Shown here piece after piece: positions 1 through 7,012 of a stretch of 29,699 nt of DNA (its first letter is position 1; each line of letters opens with the position of its first letter). A program made the position numbers and the translations under genes. The notes beneath the pieces are model-generated. The model made no database searches. It was not told the origin of the DNA and worked only from the letters and a program-made list of their open reading frames with translations. The stretch is from contig JAYPEK010000047.1 of assembly GCA_038125725.1 (NCBI GenBank), positions 1 to 29,699 of the forward strand, read 5' to 3'. The DNA is from TMED8 sp038125725. Its GTDB lineage: Bacteria > Pseudomonadota > Alphaproteobacteria > Rhodospirillales > Casp-alpha2.

Positions 1-130
1 AGATCCTCCGTTAGAATACAGGCTCAGGCGTCCCAAATGTTTTGATGACGGACAACGGAATTGATGGATGAAGCGGAAGCCAGGTTTTCGGTTGAGGGTT
101 GTCTCTTGTTGACCCGTTGCGGTCTTCAAC

Positions 131-1750
131 CTACGTCGCATGGTGTTGCTGGGACTCCATAAGGCTCTGCATGTGAGAAGCGGCGCCTATCCCTGCTTCG
201 GCATAAACATTGAAGACTGCGTCAATCCCGTTTTCAAGGAGTTCCTCTTCCTGGTCTGGAAAAAGTGCAATGGCAACGATGGGGCCTTGGTAACCACGTT
301 CACGCATCCGCTTTGCTGCAATCAGATTGGCGTTGTGGTGTGGCATCGCCAGTAAAACCATTTCGATTTTCTGGCCCTGCGTAATGAGACGTGTCCAAAA
401 TTCCGGACTGGTGGCATCGCCGAGAACAACATTCCGGCCATCTCTGCTGTTGCGCGAAACTTGGGCTTCATCTAGATCGATCCCAATGATTTTTTCGCCA
501 ACGTGAGGCCGCATTTCGTCGTACGTCGCCCGGCCAACACGTCCCATTCCGAAGATCAAAATCCGGTGTTCTCCGAGATCTATATCTTCGTCCCCTGGTA
601 GGCGTTGACGATGCTCCAACCCCGTGAGGACCTTGCTGAACCGGGCAAAAATCGAATCGGCGAAGACATTGAGAGGGGATGACAAGACGAACGACATTGT
701 CAGTGTCAGGGCAATCACGGTTAACCAATCAGGTGCGAGCCAGCCGACACTGATCGCTATGGCACCAACAATCAGACCGAACTCGGAATAATTACCAAGC
801 ACCAACCCACCCAAAGCCGCAGACCGAATTCGCAACCGGAAACGCGCCAATAAAACGACGAACAAAGCCGTTTTGAACGGCACTAAGATCAACAGTAAGA
901 AGGCTGCCGCGGCGGCATTCCAGGTCGGAGGTCCCGTGAGGCCGATGGTCAAGAAAAACCCGACCAGGAAAACATCCTTGAAACTCATCAAGATGTTGGA
1001 CAGGTGTTTGGCCTTTTCATGGTTGGCCAACAGCGCGCCCACAATCAATGCGCCCAGATCACCCTTCATGCCGACCATTTCGAACAAAGCTGCGCCGCCG
1101 AGAGCCATGGTGAACCCGAACACGGCAAGCAGTTCCTTGTGACCGCTGTGCCGCATTAGATACCTCAGCACATGCCTGGCGGGAATGAGGCCGAACAGGG
1201 CTATCGCCCAGAGAGACGGCAACTTGCCAGCCGAAAAGGCCAAAAACACTACAGCCGCGACATCCTGCAACACCAAAACGCCGATAGCGATCTGTCCGTA
1301 GCGAGACATTAGAGAGCCTCGGTCTTCCAGAATTTTGACGGCGAAGACCGTGCTGGAAAATGACAGCGCAAACGCAAGGGTGATAGCGCCGGTAAAATTC
1401 AGACCGTCGAACAGCAACACACCCGCGCCGCCCAACGCAACAAGGGCAGTGAACGCAAAAGCAACGGTGGTGAGCATGTGTATGCCTGTGGTCGCCCAAA
1501 TTTCAGCCCGCAATAAGGTATTGAGGCGCAGCTTCAGCCCGATCGTAAACAACAACAACGTCACGCCCATGTCGGCAATGGCCAGAAGAAACGGGTCGTT
1601 CTCAGCGCCGAGCAGATGCAGGACAAAGCCTGCTATCAGGAAACCTACCATCGGCGGCAAATTGGCTCGCCGGACAAGCAAGCCAAACAGGAACGCCACG
1701 GCGATCCACGCTGGATCACGGTAATCGATGGATATCAGAAAAGAGTCCAA
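131..1750 (-). CDS. Kef/CPA2-type monovalent cation:proton antiporter with NAD-binding RCK domain
   Basis: This is a 539-residue inner-membrane protein. Residues about 12-375 form a dozen hydrophobic segments typical of the Na+/H+ exchanger (CPA2) fold, with the family's conserved Gln-Asp in LQDVAAV (161-167). Residues about 395-525 form a TrkA-N/RCK Rossmann domain with the nucleotide motif GMGRVG (401-406). No separate TrkA-C domain follows. Such proteins exchange K+ or Na+ for H+ and are gated by nucleotide or glutathione binding; the ion is not readable here. The only start that keeps the first membrane helix is TTG at 1750, behind a GAGGGG stretch. An in-frame ATG at 1786 reaches TGA after six codons, so it is not the start. 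No kefF-like ancillary gene is adjacent. Base composition is clearly less GC-rich than in the genes after 2699, which hints at a different origin. Confidence 0.88.
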   Translation of the reverse strand: MDSFLISIDYRDPAWIAVAFLFGLLVRRANLPPMVGFLIAGFVLHLLGAENDPFLLAIADMGVTLLLFTIGLKLRLNTLLRAEIWATTGIHMLTTVAFAFTALVALGGAGVLLFDGLNFTGAITLAFALSFSSTVFAVKILEDRGSLMSRYGQIAIGVLVLQDVAAVVFLAFSAGKLPSLWAIALFGLIPARHVLRYLMRHSGHKELLAVFGFTMALGGAALFEMVGMKGDLGALIVGALLANHEKAKHLSNILMSFKDVFLVGFFLTIGLTGPPTWNAAAAAFLLLILVPFKTALFVVLLARFRLRIRSAALGGLVLGNYSEFGLIVGAIAISVGWLAPDWLTVIALTLTMSFVLSSPLNVFADSIFARFSKVLTGLEHRQRLPGDEDIDLGEHRILIFGMGRVGRATYDEMRPHVGEKIIGIDLDEAQVSRNSRDGRNVVLGDATSPEFWTRLITQGQKIEMVLLAMPHHNANLIAAKRMRERGYQGPIVAIALFPDQEEELLENGIDAVFNVYAEAGIGAASHMQSLMESQQHHAT

Positions 1751-2113
1751 GTCGCGCGCCGCCCCTCAACTTTCTCGAAAATTCATGGCGGTATACGATG
1801 AGACCAGTAAGGGAACACGGTCAAGTGGTTGGGGTGTTCTATAACCCTTATCAGGGTGTCTCTTTATGGCTAGTTCCAGACCTCTGCACTCGCACCTCTT
1901 CGCGTCCGCTGTCGGCGGGATAGCGGAGCGTTCGGGTCCAGTAATCGGTGATTTTATAGGTTTTTATTAACAATAATAGGCATTGTGTTACAATCGCGCT
2001 TCGTAGTGCCATGATTTCGGCACAGGCGCGCTATTGCACAATCGAATCAGAGCGATGCCGGGACCGATGCCCGCCGATCGGCGGGAGGGTTGGGGCCGGC
2101 TTTGAGTACGGAC

Positions 2114-2162
2114 GATGATGCCTGCGGCATCAAGTGGGTCCCCGCGTTCGCAGGGACGACGG
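2114..2162 (+). repeat. Intergenic palindromic repeat, copy A
   Basis: This 49-base unit begins GATGATGCCTGCGGCATCAA and ends GGGACGACGG. It matches 2382-2430 at 46 of 49 positions by my count. Its right half folds into a hairpin (GTCCCCGC / GCAGGGAC with one G-T wobble). Confidence 0.85.
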
Positions 2163-2324
2163 GTGGTGTTTGTGGGAACACCGAGACCGCTGAAGACGCG
2201 CGCCGGCCAACCATGCCATCCCCGGCGCACTGTAGGTGAGAATTGGGTTCGTTCCTGAGATTTTTTTAGGAATCGTTTTGGATCAATGGGTTCCAACCCG
2301 TGAAATTTCGCTCGTCTCCGCCGT

Positions 2325-2346
2325 CATTCCCGCGAAAGCGGGAATG
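2325..2346. repeat. Perfect 9-bp hairpin, dRS3-like
   Basis: CATTCCCGC and GCGGGAATG flank a GAAA tetraloop. No T-run follows on either strand, so it does not look like a simple terminator. It is the left arm of the 2321-2430 element. Confidence 0.75.
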
Positions 2347-2381
2347 CAGGGGGCGTTTCAGCGATCTCGCTCTCGGGAAAG

Positions 2382-2430
2382 GATGATGCCTGCGGCATCA
2401 AATGGGTCCCCGCTTTCGCGGGGACGACGG
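2382..2430 (+). repeat. Intergenic palindromic repeat, copy B
   Basis: This is the second copy of the 49-base unit at 2114-2162. Its terminal part, GTCCCCGCTTTCGCGGGGAC (2406-2425), is a perfect 8-bp stem. Seven bases later comes GAGAATTGGGTTCGTT, also found 75 bases downstream of copy A. Both copies therefore derive from a longer duplicated module, and copy A carries extra sequence between its parts. Confidence 0.85.
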
Positions 2431-2698
2431 ACGGGGAGAGAATTGGGTTCGTTTCCCATATTTTTTTGATGTCGTTGATTCCAAAGCGTTTCCGACCCCG
2501 GAAAAACGGAGCCGAAACGAATTTGCCGACGGGACGGGGGCAGCAAGCGGCGGACGGGACGGGTGCGGTTTTTCTGGCATTCCGTGACCATGCAGCGTAT
2601 ATCCTGGGCAGCTTACGCGGCGTCCGGGGACGAACAAGGGATGCCGCCAAAGCCCTGGGCAACACATTTAAGCGAACACGCTAAGGACGAGGTCGGTC

Positions 2699-4081
2699 AT
2701 GGCCGAGAAATGGACGCCGCAAAGCTGGCGCGAAAAACCCATCCTTCAGGTACCGGAATATCCGGATGCCGCAACCCTGGCCGACGTCGAGCAGCGGCTC
2801 GCCAAGTCGCCGCCGCTGGTGTTCGCCGGCGAAGCGCGCAACCTGCGCCGGTCGCTCGGCAAGGTCGCCGACGGCCAGGCCTTCGTGCTGCTGGGCGGCG
2901 ACTGCGCCGAGAGCTTCGCCGAGTTCAGCGCCGACAACATCCGCGACACCTTCCGCGTACTGCTGCAAATGGCCGTCATCCTGACCTTCGGCGCGGCACT
3001 GCCGGTCGTGAAGATCGGCCGCCTGGCCGGCCAGTTCGCCAAGCCGCGTTCGGCCGACACGGAAACCATCGGCGGCATCGAGCTGCCGTCCTACCGGGGC
3101 GACATGGTCAACGGCATCGAGTTCGAGGAAACATCCCGCGTGCCGGACCCGGAACGCCTGATGCGGGTCTACAACCAGTCGGCCTCGACGCTCAACCTGC
3201 TGCGCGCCTTCTCGCAGGGCGGTTACGCCGACCTGCACAAGGTGCACCAGTGGAACCTGGGCTTCGTCGCCAACAACCCGCTGGCGGAGCGCTACGCCAA
3301 CCTCGCCGACCGGCTGAGCGAGACGCTGGAATTCATGGCTGCTTGCGGCATGACGTCGGACACCACGCCGCAGATCCGCGAGACCGAGTTCTATACCGCC
3401 CACGAAGGCCTGCTGCTCAACTACGAAGAGGCGCTGACCCGGGTCGATTCGACCTCGGGCGATCTCTATGCCACCTCGGCGCACATGCTGTGGATCGGCG
3501 AGCGCACCCGCCAGTTGGACGGCGCCCACGTGGAATACATGCGCGGCATCGCCAACCCGGTCGGCTGCAAGGTCGGCCCAAGCATGGAAGGCGACGAACT
3601 GATCCGCCTGATCGACATCCTCAACCCACGTAACGATGCCGGGCGCTTGACGCTGATCGCGCGCATGGGTGCGGAAACCATTCGCGACAAGCTGCCGGCG
3701 CTGGCGCGCCGGGTGCGCGACGAGGGCCGCTCCGTGGTGTGGATTTCCGACCCCATGCACGGCAACACCATCAAGAGCTCGTCCGGCTACAAGACGCGTC
3801 CGTTCGAGCGCATTTTGGACGAGGTCAAGGGCTTCTTCGAGGTCCATGCGGCGGAAGGCACCCATGCCGGCGGCGTGCATTTCGAAATGACCGGCCAGGA
3901 CGTCACCGAATGCACGGGCGGTGCGCGCGCCATCTCCGACGACGACCTGTCGGCGCGCTACCACACGCATTGCGACCCGCGCCTCAATGCGTCGCAGTCG
4001 CTGGAACTGGCCTTCCTGCTGGCCGAAATGCTGAAGGAAGGCCGCGGCCAGATGCTGGAACGCGTCGCCGCGCGGTCGTAG
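2699..4081 (+). CDS. aroG: 3-deoxy-7-phosphoheptulonate (DAHP) synthase, class II
   Basis: The 460-residue product condenses phosphoenolpyruvate and erythrose 4-phosphate, the first step of the shikimate pathway, in the cytoplasm. Class II landmarks are present: LLGGDCAESF near residue 65, DPMHGNT, the HFEMTGQDVTEC segment and CDPRLN. These supply the Cys, His, Glu and Asp that bind the metal in this family. Length fits plant- and actinobacterial-type enzymes. The ATG at 2699 is preceded by AAGGACGAGG, a good ribosome site. Class II enzymes are often inhibited allosterically by aromatic amino acids; which ones cannot be read here. The next gene, pncB, starts 26 bases downstream, so the two may share a transcript. 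The symbol follows mycobacterial usage; aroF or aroH would be equally acceptable. Confidence 0.95.
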   Translation: MAEKWTPQSWREKPILQVPEYPDAATLADVEQRLAKSPPLVFAGEARNLRRSLGKVADGQAFVLLGGDCAESFAEFSADNIRDTFRVLLQMAVILTFGAALPVVKIGRLAGQFAKPRSADTETIGGIELPSYRGDMVNGIEFEETSRVPDPERLMRVYNQSASTLNLLRAFSQGGYADLHKVHQWNLGFVANNPLAERYANLADRLSETLEFMAACGMTSDTTPQIRETEFYTAHEGLLLNYEEALTRVDSTSGDLYATSAHMLWIGERTRQLDGAHVEYMRGIANPVGCKVGPSMEGDELIRLIDILNPRNDAGRLTLIARMGAETIRDKLPALARRVRDEGRSVVWISDPMHGNTIKSSSGYKTRPFERILDEVKGFFEVHAAEGTHAGGVHFEMTGQDVTECTGGARAISDDDLSARYHTHCDPRLNASQSLELAFLLAEMLKEGRGQMLERVAARS

Positions 4082-4107
4082 GCGCTGGTCGCCAATAGGC
4101 TCGATCC

Positions 4108-5277
4108 ATGGTGCAGAAATCCGATCCCGCCAAACCCGTTTCCGGTCCCGCCTCCGAACTGGGGCGCGAGATCACCGAATGGACCGACAACTATTTCCTC
4201 AAGACCAAGAAAGCGGTCGAGGCGTTCGGCGATCATGAGGTCACCTATGCGGTGTTCATGCGCCGCCCGGTGGTGTTCGCGCCGAAACTGATGGTCGATT
4301 GGATCGATGCCGTTGCCTCTGAGCGCGGCGCCGACATCCGCGTCGAGCTCAACTACGAGGAAGGCCAGTGGGTCGGCGCCGGCGAGCCGCTGCTCTACAT
4401 CACCGGCCCGTTCAGCCAACTGGTGGATCTGGAAACGCTCTACCTGCAGCGCCTGGGACCGCCCTGCGTCGCCGCCTACAACGCCTTCACCATGTGCGTG
4501 GAACTGCCGGAGACCGCCTTCCTGGCCATGGACGCGCGCCATTGCGCCGGCAAGGAAATGGCCGAGATGATGGCCTATGCCGCCGCCGTCGGTTCGCATG
4601 CCGCGCAGGTACAGGTCGGCGCCAAGGGCTTCATCGGCAACGCCACCACCGCCACCGCACATTTCTTCGGCAACGAAAAGGGCATGGGCACCATGCCGCA
4701 TGCGCTGATCGGCTATGCCGGTTCGACCCTGAAGGCGGCCGAGATGTATGTCGCCACCTTCCCGGACGAGCCGCTGACGGTACTGGTCGACTATTACGGC
4801 CGCGAGGTCACCGACGCGCTGACCGTCTGCCGCCGGTTCCCGAACCTGGCCTCCGAAGGCCGCCTCGCGGTGCGTCTCGATACCCATGGCGGGCGCTTCG
4901 TCGAAGGGCTCGACCCGGGCCAGTCATATGCCGTCTTGGAGCGCCATGCGCCGCTGGCGGTGCGCCGCTACCGGAACCCGAACGAACTGCGCCTGCTCAC
5001 CGGCACCGGCGTCTCGGCGGCGGCCATCTTCCACATGCGCGAAGCCCTCGACCGCGAAGGCTTCGACAAGGTGAAGATCGTCGCGTCATCCGGGTTCGAC
5101 GTGGTCAAATGCAAGGTCATGGCCGACGTGGCCGCCCCCATCGACGTGGTCGGCACCGGCTCCTACATCCCTGAATCCTGGCCCGAAACCTATGCAACCG
5201 CCGATATTGTCGCCTATGACGGACGCAAGAGCGTCAAGGTCGGCCGCGAATTCCTGCTGCAAAAGATTAACGGATAA
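4108..5277 (+). CDS. pncB: Nicotinate phosphoribosyltransferase
   Basis: The 389-residue protein belongs to the nicotinate/quinolinate phosphoribosyltransferase superfamily. It would convert nicotinate and PRPP to nicotinate mononucleotide in NAD salvage. Visible landmarks are ARHCAGKEMAEMMAYAAA (mid-N-terminal half), the THGGRF segment, and the C-terminal barrel strands ASSGFDV, then VVGTGSYIP, which forms the phosphate-binding end of the barrel. The protein is shorter than the classical E. coli PncB of about 400 residues and resembles the compact form common in alphaproteobacteria and archaea. The start is ATG 4108 with a weak upstream AGG. It sits between the DAHP synthase gene and a small unknown gene 9 bases downstream. 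Nicotinamide phosphoribosyltransferase activity cannot be excluded from sequence alone. Confidence 0.85.
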   Translation: MVQKSDPAKPVSGPASELGREITEWTDNYFLKTKKAVEAFGDHEVTYAVFMRRPVVFAPKLMVDWIDAVASERGADIRVELNYEEGQWVGAGEPLLYITGPFSQLVDLETLYLQRLGPPCVAAYNAFTMCVELPETAFLAMDARHCAGKEMAEMMAYAAAVGSHAAQVQVGAKGFIGNATTATAHFFGNEKGMGTMPHALIGYAGSTLKAAEMYVATFPDEPLTVLVDYYGREVTDALTVCRRFPNLASEGRLAVRLDTHGGRFVEGLDPGQSYAVLERHAPLAVRRYRNPNELRLLTGTGVSAAAIFHMREALDREGFDKVKIVASSGFDVVKCKVMADVAAPIDVVGTGSYIPESWPETYATADIVAYDGRKSVKVGREFLLQKING

Positions 5278-5286
5278 GGGGCGAGC

Positions 5287-5673
5287 ATGGACAAGATCGA
5301 ACTCACCGTGCACGAGTTCATGACCATCATGGGCACACTGGACGAAAAATTCGGCGGCCGTCAGGCCGCGGCCGGCGATTCCATTTATGCCGCCTGGCAC
5401 GAACAATGGCGCGCGCTCGACGCGCGCCTGGAAAAACTCGGCCTGATGGAACGCGCCGACATGCTGTTCGACGGCAAGGTCGCCATCAATGCGCTCGCCG
5501 AACAGCACTTCCGCGAACTGATCCAGGTGGTCGAGGGCCGCGTCGCCTTCAACCAGCAGCTCCTCGACGACGGCGACGAGGACGCCGACGAGGAAGAGTT
5601 GGAGATGTGGCAGACGCGGCTCGGCGAGTTGCAGGCGATGCACGATTCGTCGGGCTGGCGTAACCAGTCCTGA
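5287..5673 (+). CDS. Conserved-looking small protein of unknown function
   Basis: I do not recognise this 128-residue protein. It is soluble, acidic and predicted mostly helical. An N-terminal segment (HEFMTIMGTLDEKFGG) is followed by helices and a highly acidic patch, DDGDEDADEEELE, near residues 95-107. It has no Cys pairs, signal peptide or membrane segment. It is translated from ATG 5287 behind AAGGGG, nine bases after pncB and seven bases before rimO, with GC-rich third positions like its neighbours. It therefore looks like a real gene in the pncB-rimO transcript. Its position suggests, but does not show, a link to RimO or ribosome modification. Confidence 0.75.
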   Translation: MDKIELTVHEFMTIMGTLDEKFGGRQAAAGDSIYAAWHEQWRALDARLEKLGLMERADMLFDGKVAINALAEQHFRELIQVVEGRVAFNQQLLDDGDEDADEEELEMWQTRLGELQAMHDSSGWRNQS

Positions 5674-5680
5674 GCGCCGT

Positions 5681-7012
5681 TTGTCCGAGCGCCCCGCTAA
5701 AGCCGCGCCGACCATCGGCATCGTCAGCCTGGGCTGCCCCAAGGCGCTGGTCGATTCCGAGCGCATCCTGACCAAGTTGTCGGCCGAAGGCTACGCCATC
5801 TCCGGTACCTACGAAGGCGCCGACGCGGTCATCGTCAATACCTGCGGCTTCCTCGACAGCGCCAAGCAGGAATCCTTGGACGCCATCGGCGAAGCCCTGG
5901 CCGAGAACGGGCGGGTCATCGTCACCGGCTGCATGGGCACCGACGAGGCCGCCATTCGCTCGGCCCACCCGGGCGTGCTGGCGGTCAGCGGCCCACATCA
6001 GTACGAGGCCGTCGTCGCCGCCGTGCACGACGCCGTGCCGCCGGCACACGACCCGTTCCTCGACCTGGTGCCGCCGGAAGGCCTGCACCTGACACCGCGC
6101 CACTTCGCCTACCTGAAGATCTCGGAAGGCTGCAATCATCACTGCAGCTTCTGCATCATCCCGAGCTTGCGTGGCCGTCTGCAATCGCGCCCGGTGAAAC
6201 ACGTGCTCAGCGAGGCCGAGCGCCTGGCGGGCGCAGGCGTGCGCGAGATCCTGGTGATCTCCCAGGACACCAGCGCCTACGGTGTCGATATGAAGCACGC
6301 GGCGGGCGACTGGAAGGGGCGCCAAGTCCGCGCCCACATGACCGACCTTGCCGCCGCGCTGGGCGATCTCGGCGTCTGGGTACGGCTGCACTACGTCTAC
6401 CCCTACCCGCACGTGGACGACGTCATTCCGCTGATGGCGGAGGGCAAGATCCTGCCCTACCTGGACATCCCCTTCCAGCACGCCAGCCCGCGCGTCTTGA
6501 AGGCGATGAAGCGCCCGGCCGACCATGAACGGGTGCTGGAGCGCATCCAGTCCTGGCGCGCCGTCTGCCCCGACATCACGCTGCGCTCCACCTTCATCGT
6601 CGGCTTCCCCGGCGAAACCGAGGAAGATTTCTCCCATCTGCTGCAATGGCTGGAGGAAGCGCGCCTCGACCGGGTCGGCTGCTTCAAGTACGAGCACGTG
6701 GAAGGTGCCAAGGCCAACGAACTGCCGGGCGCCGTCGACCCCGACGAGATGGACGAACGCTGGGAGCGGCTGATGGAAACCCAGCACCGGATCAGCGCCG
6801 AGAAGATGCGGGCCAAGGTCGGCCGCACCCTTGACGTCATCATCGACGAAATGCACGAGGACGGCGCCGTCGGTCGCACCGAGGGCGATGCGCCGGAAAT
6901 CGACGGCATCGTCGAGATCGAGGGCGCGGACGATCTGCGGCCCGGTGACATCGTCCGGGTCGAGATCACCGACGCCGACGACTACGACCTCTCGGGCCGC
7001 CTCGCCCCCTAA
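5681..7012 (+). CDS. rimO: Ribosomal protein S12 methylthiotransferase RimO
   Basis: This 443-residue radical-SAM enzyme adds a methylthio group to the beta-carbon of a conserved Asp in ribosomal protein S12. Three parts are visible. The N-terminal UPF0004 domain has SLGCPKALVDSE (Cys19), NTCGF and TGCMG cysteines for the auxiliary cluster. The radical-SAM domain has CNHHCSFC (Cys151, Cys155, Cys158), followed by IIPSLRGR. The C-terminal TRAM domain starts about residue 375. SLRGR separates RimO from the tRNA-modifying MiaB. The start is TTG at 5681, seven bases after the previous stop, with no strong ribosome site, so translation may depend on the upstream gene. The TAA overlaps the stop of the opposing transketolase gene by three bases. 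Confidence 0.95.
   Translation: MSERPAKAAPTIGIVSLGCPKALVDSERILTKLSAEGYAISGTYEGADAVIVNTCGFLDSAKQESLDAIGEALAENGRVIVTGCMGTDEAAIRSAHPGVLAVSGPHQYEAVVAAVHDAVPPAHDPFLDLVPPEGLHLTPRHFAYLKISEGCNHHCSFCIIPSLRGRLQSRPVKHVLSEAERLAGAGVREILVISQDTSAYGVDMKHAAGDWKGRQVRAHMTDLAAALGDLGVWVRLHYVYPYPHVDDVIPLMAEGKILPYLDIPFQHASPRVLKAMKRPADHERVLERIQSWRAVCPDITLRSTFIVGFPGETEEDFSHLLQWLEEARLDRVGCFKYEHVEGAKANELPGAVDPDEMDERWERLMETQHRISAEKMRAKVGRTLDVIIDEMHEDGAVGRTEGDAPEIDGIVEIEGADDLRPGDIVRVEITDADDYDLSGRLAP

Larger units (their letters stand above)
2321..2430. repeat. 110-bp element bounded by inverted hairpin repeats (MITE/BIME-like)
   Basis: The left 25 bases, beginning CCGTCATTCCCGCG, are matched by the reverse complement of the right 25 bases, beginning CCGTCGTCCCCGCG, at 21 of 25 positions. 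The four differences fall at positions 6, 8, 23 and 25, which pair with one another (6 with 25, 8 with 23). Each hairpin therefore stays fully paired. The left core, ATTCCC, eight bases, GGGAAT, has the form of the dRS3 repeat described in Neisseria. No transposase lies in the window. Confidence 0.7.
1751..2698. other. Non-coding region with palindromic repeats upstream of the DAHP synthase gene
   Basis: About 950 bases hold no open frame that looks like a protein; the frames present cross the repeats and have no family features. The first half is AT-richer, including TTTTATTAACAATAATAGG near 1960-1980, with a small hairpin at 1844-1857 (ACCCT/AGGGT). The middle, 2114-2453, carries two copies of a 49-base repeat, a perfect 9-bp hairpin, and a shared sequence AATTGGGTTCGTT at 2241 and 2441. 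The final 200 bases lead to the DAHP synthase gene; GACGGGACGGG is repeated at 2528-2538 and again near 2552. I could not pick out a convincing promoter. Confidence 0.7.

Noticed and set aside
2114..2430. Repeats as a CRISPR array
   Set aside because: There are only two copies of the long unit, at non-CRISPR spacing, with an inverted relation to a third hairpin and no cas gene.
2681..3970. A 429-codon minus-strand frame opposite the DAHP synthase
   Set aside because: Low-complexity antisense of a well-recognised enzyme.
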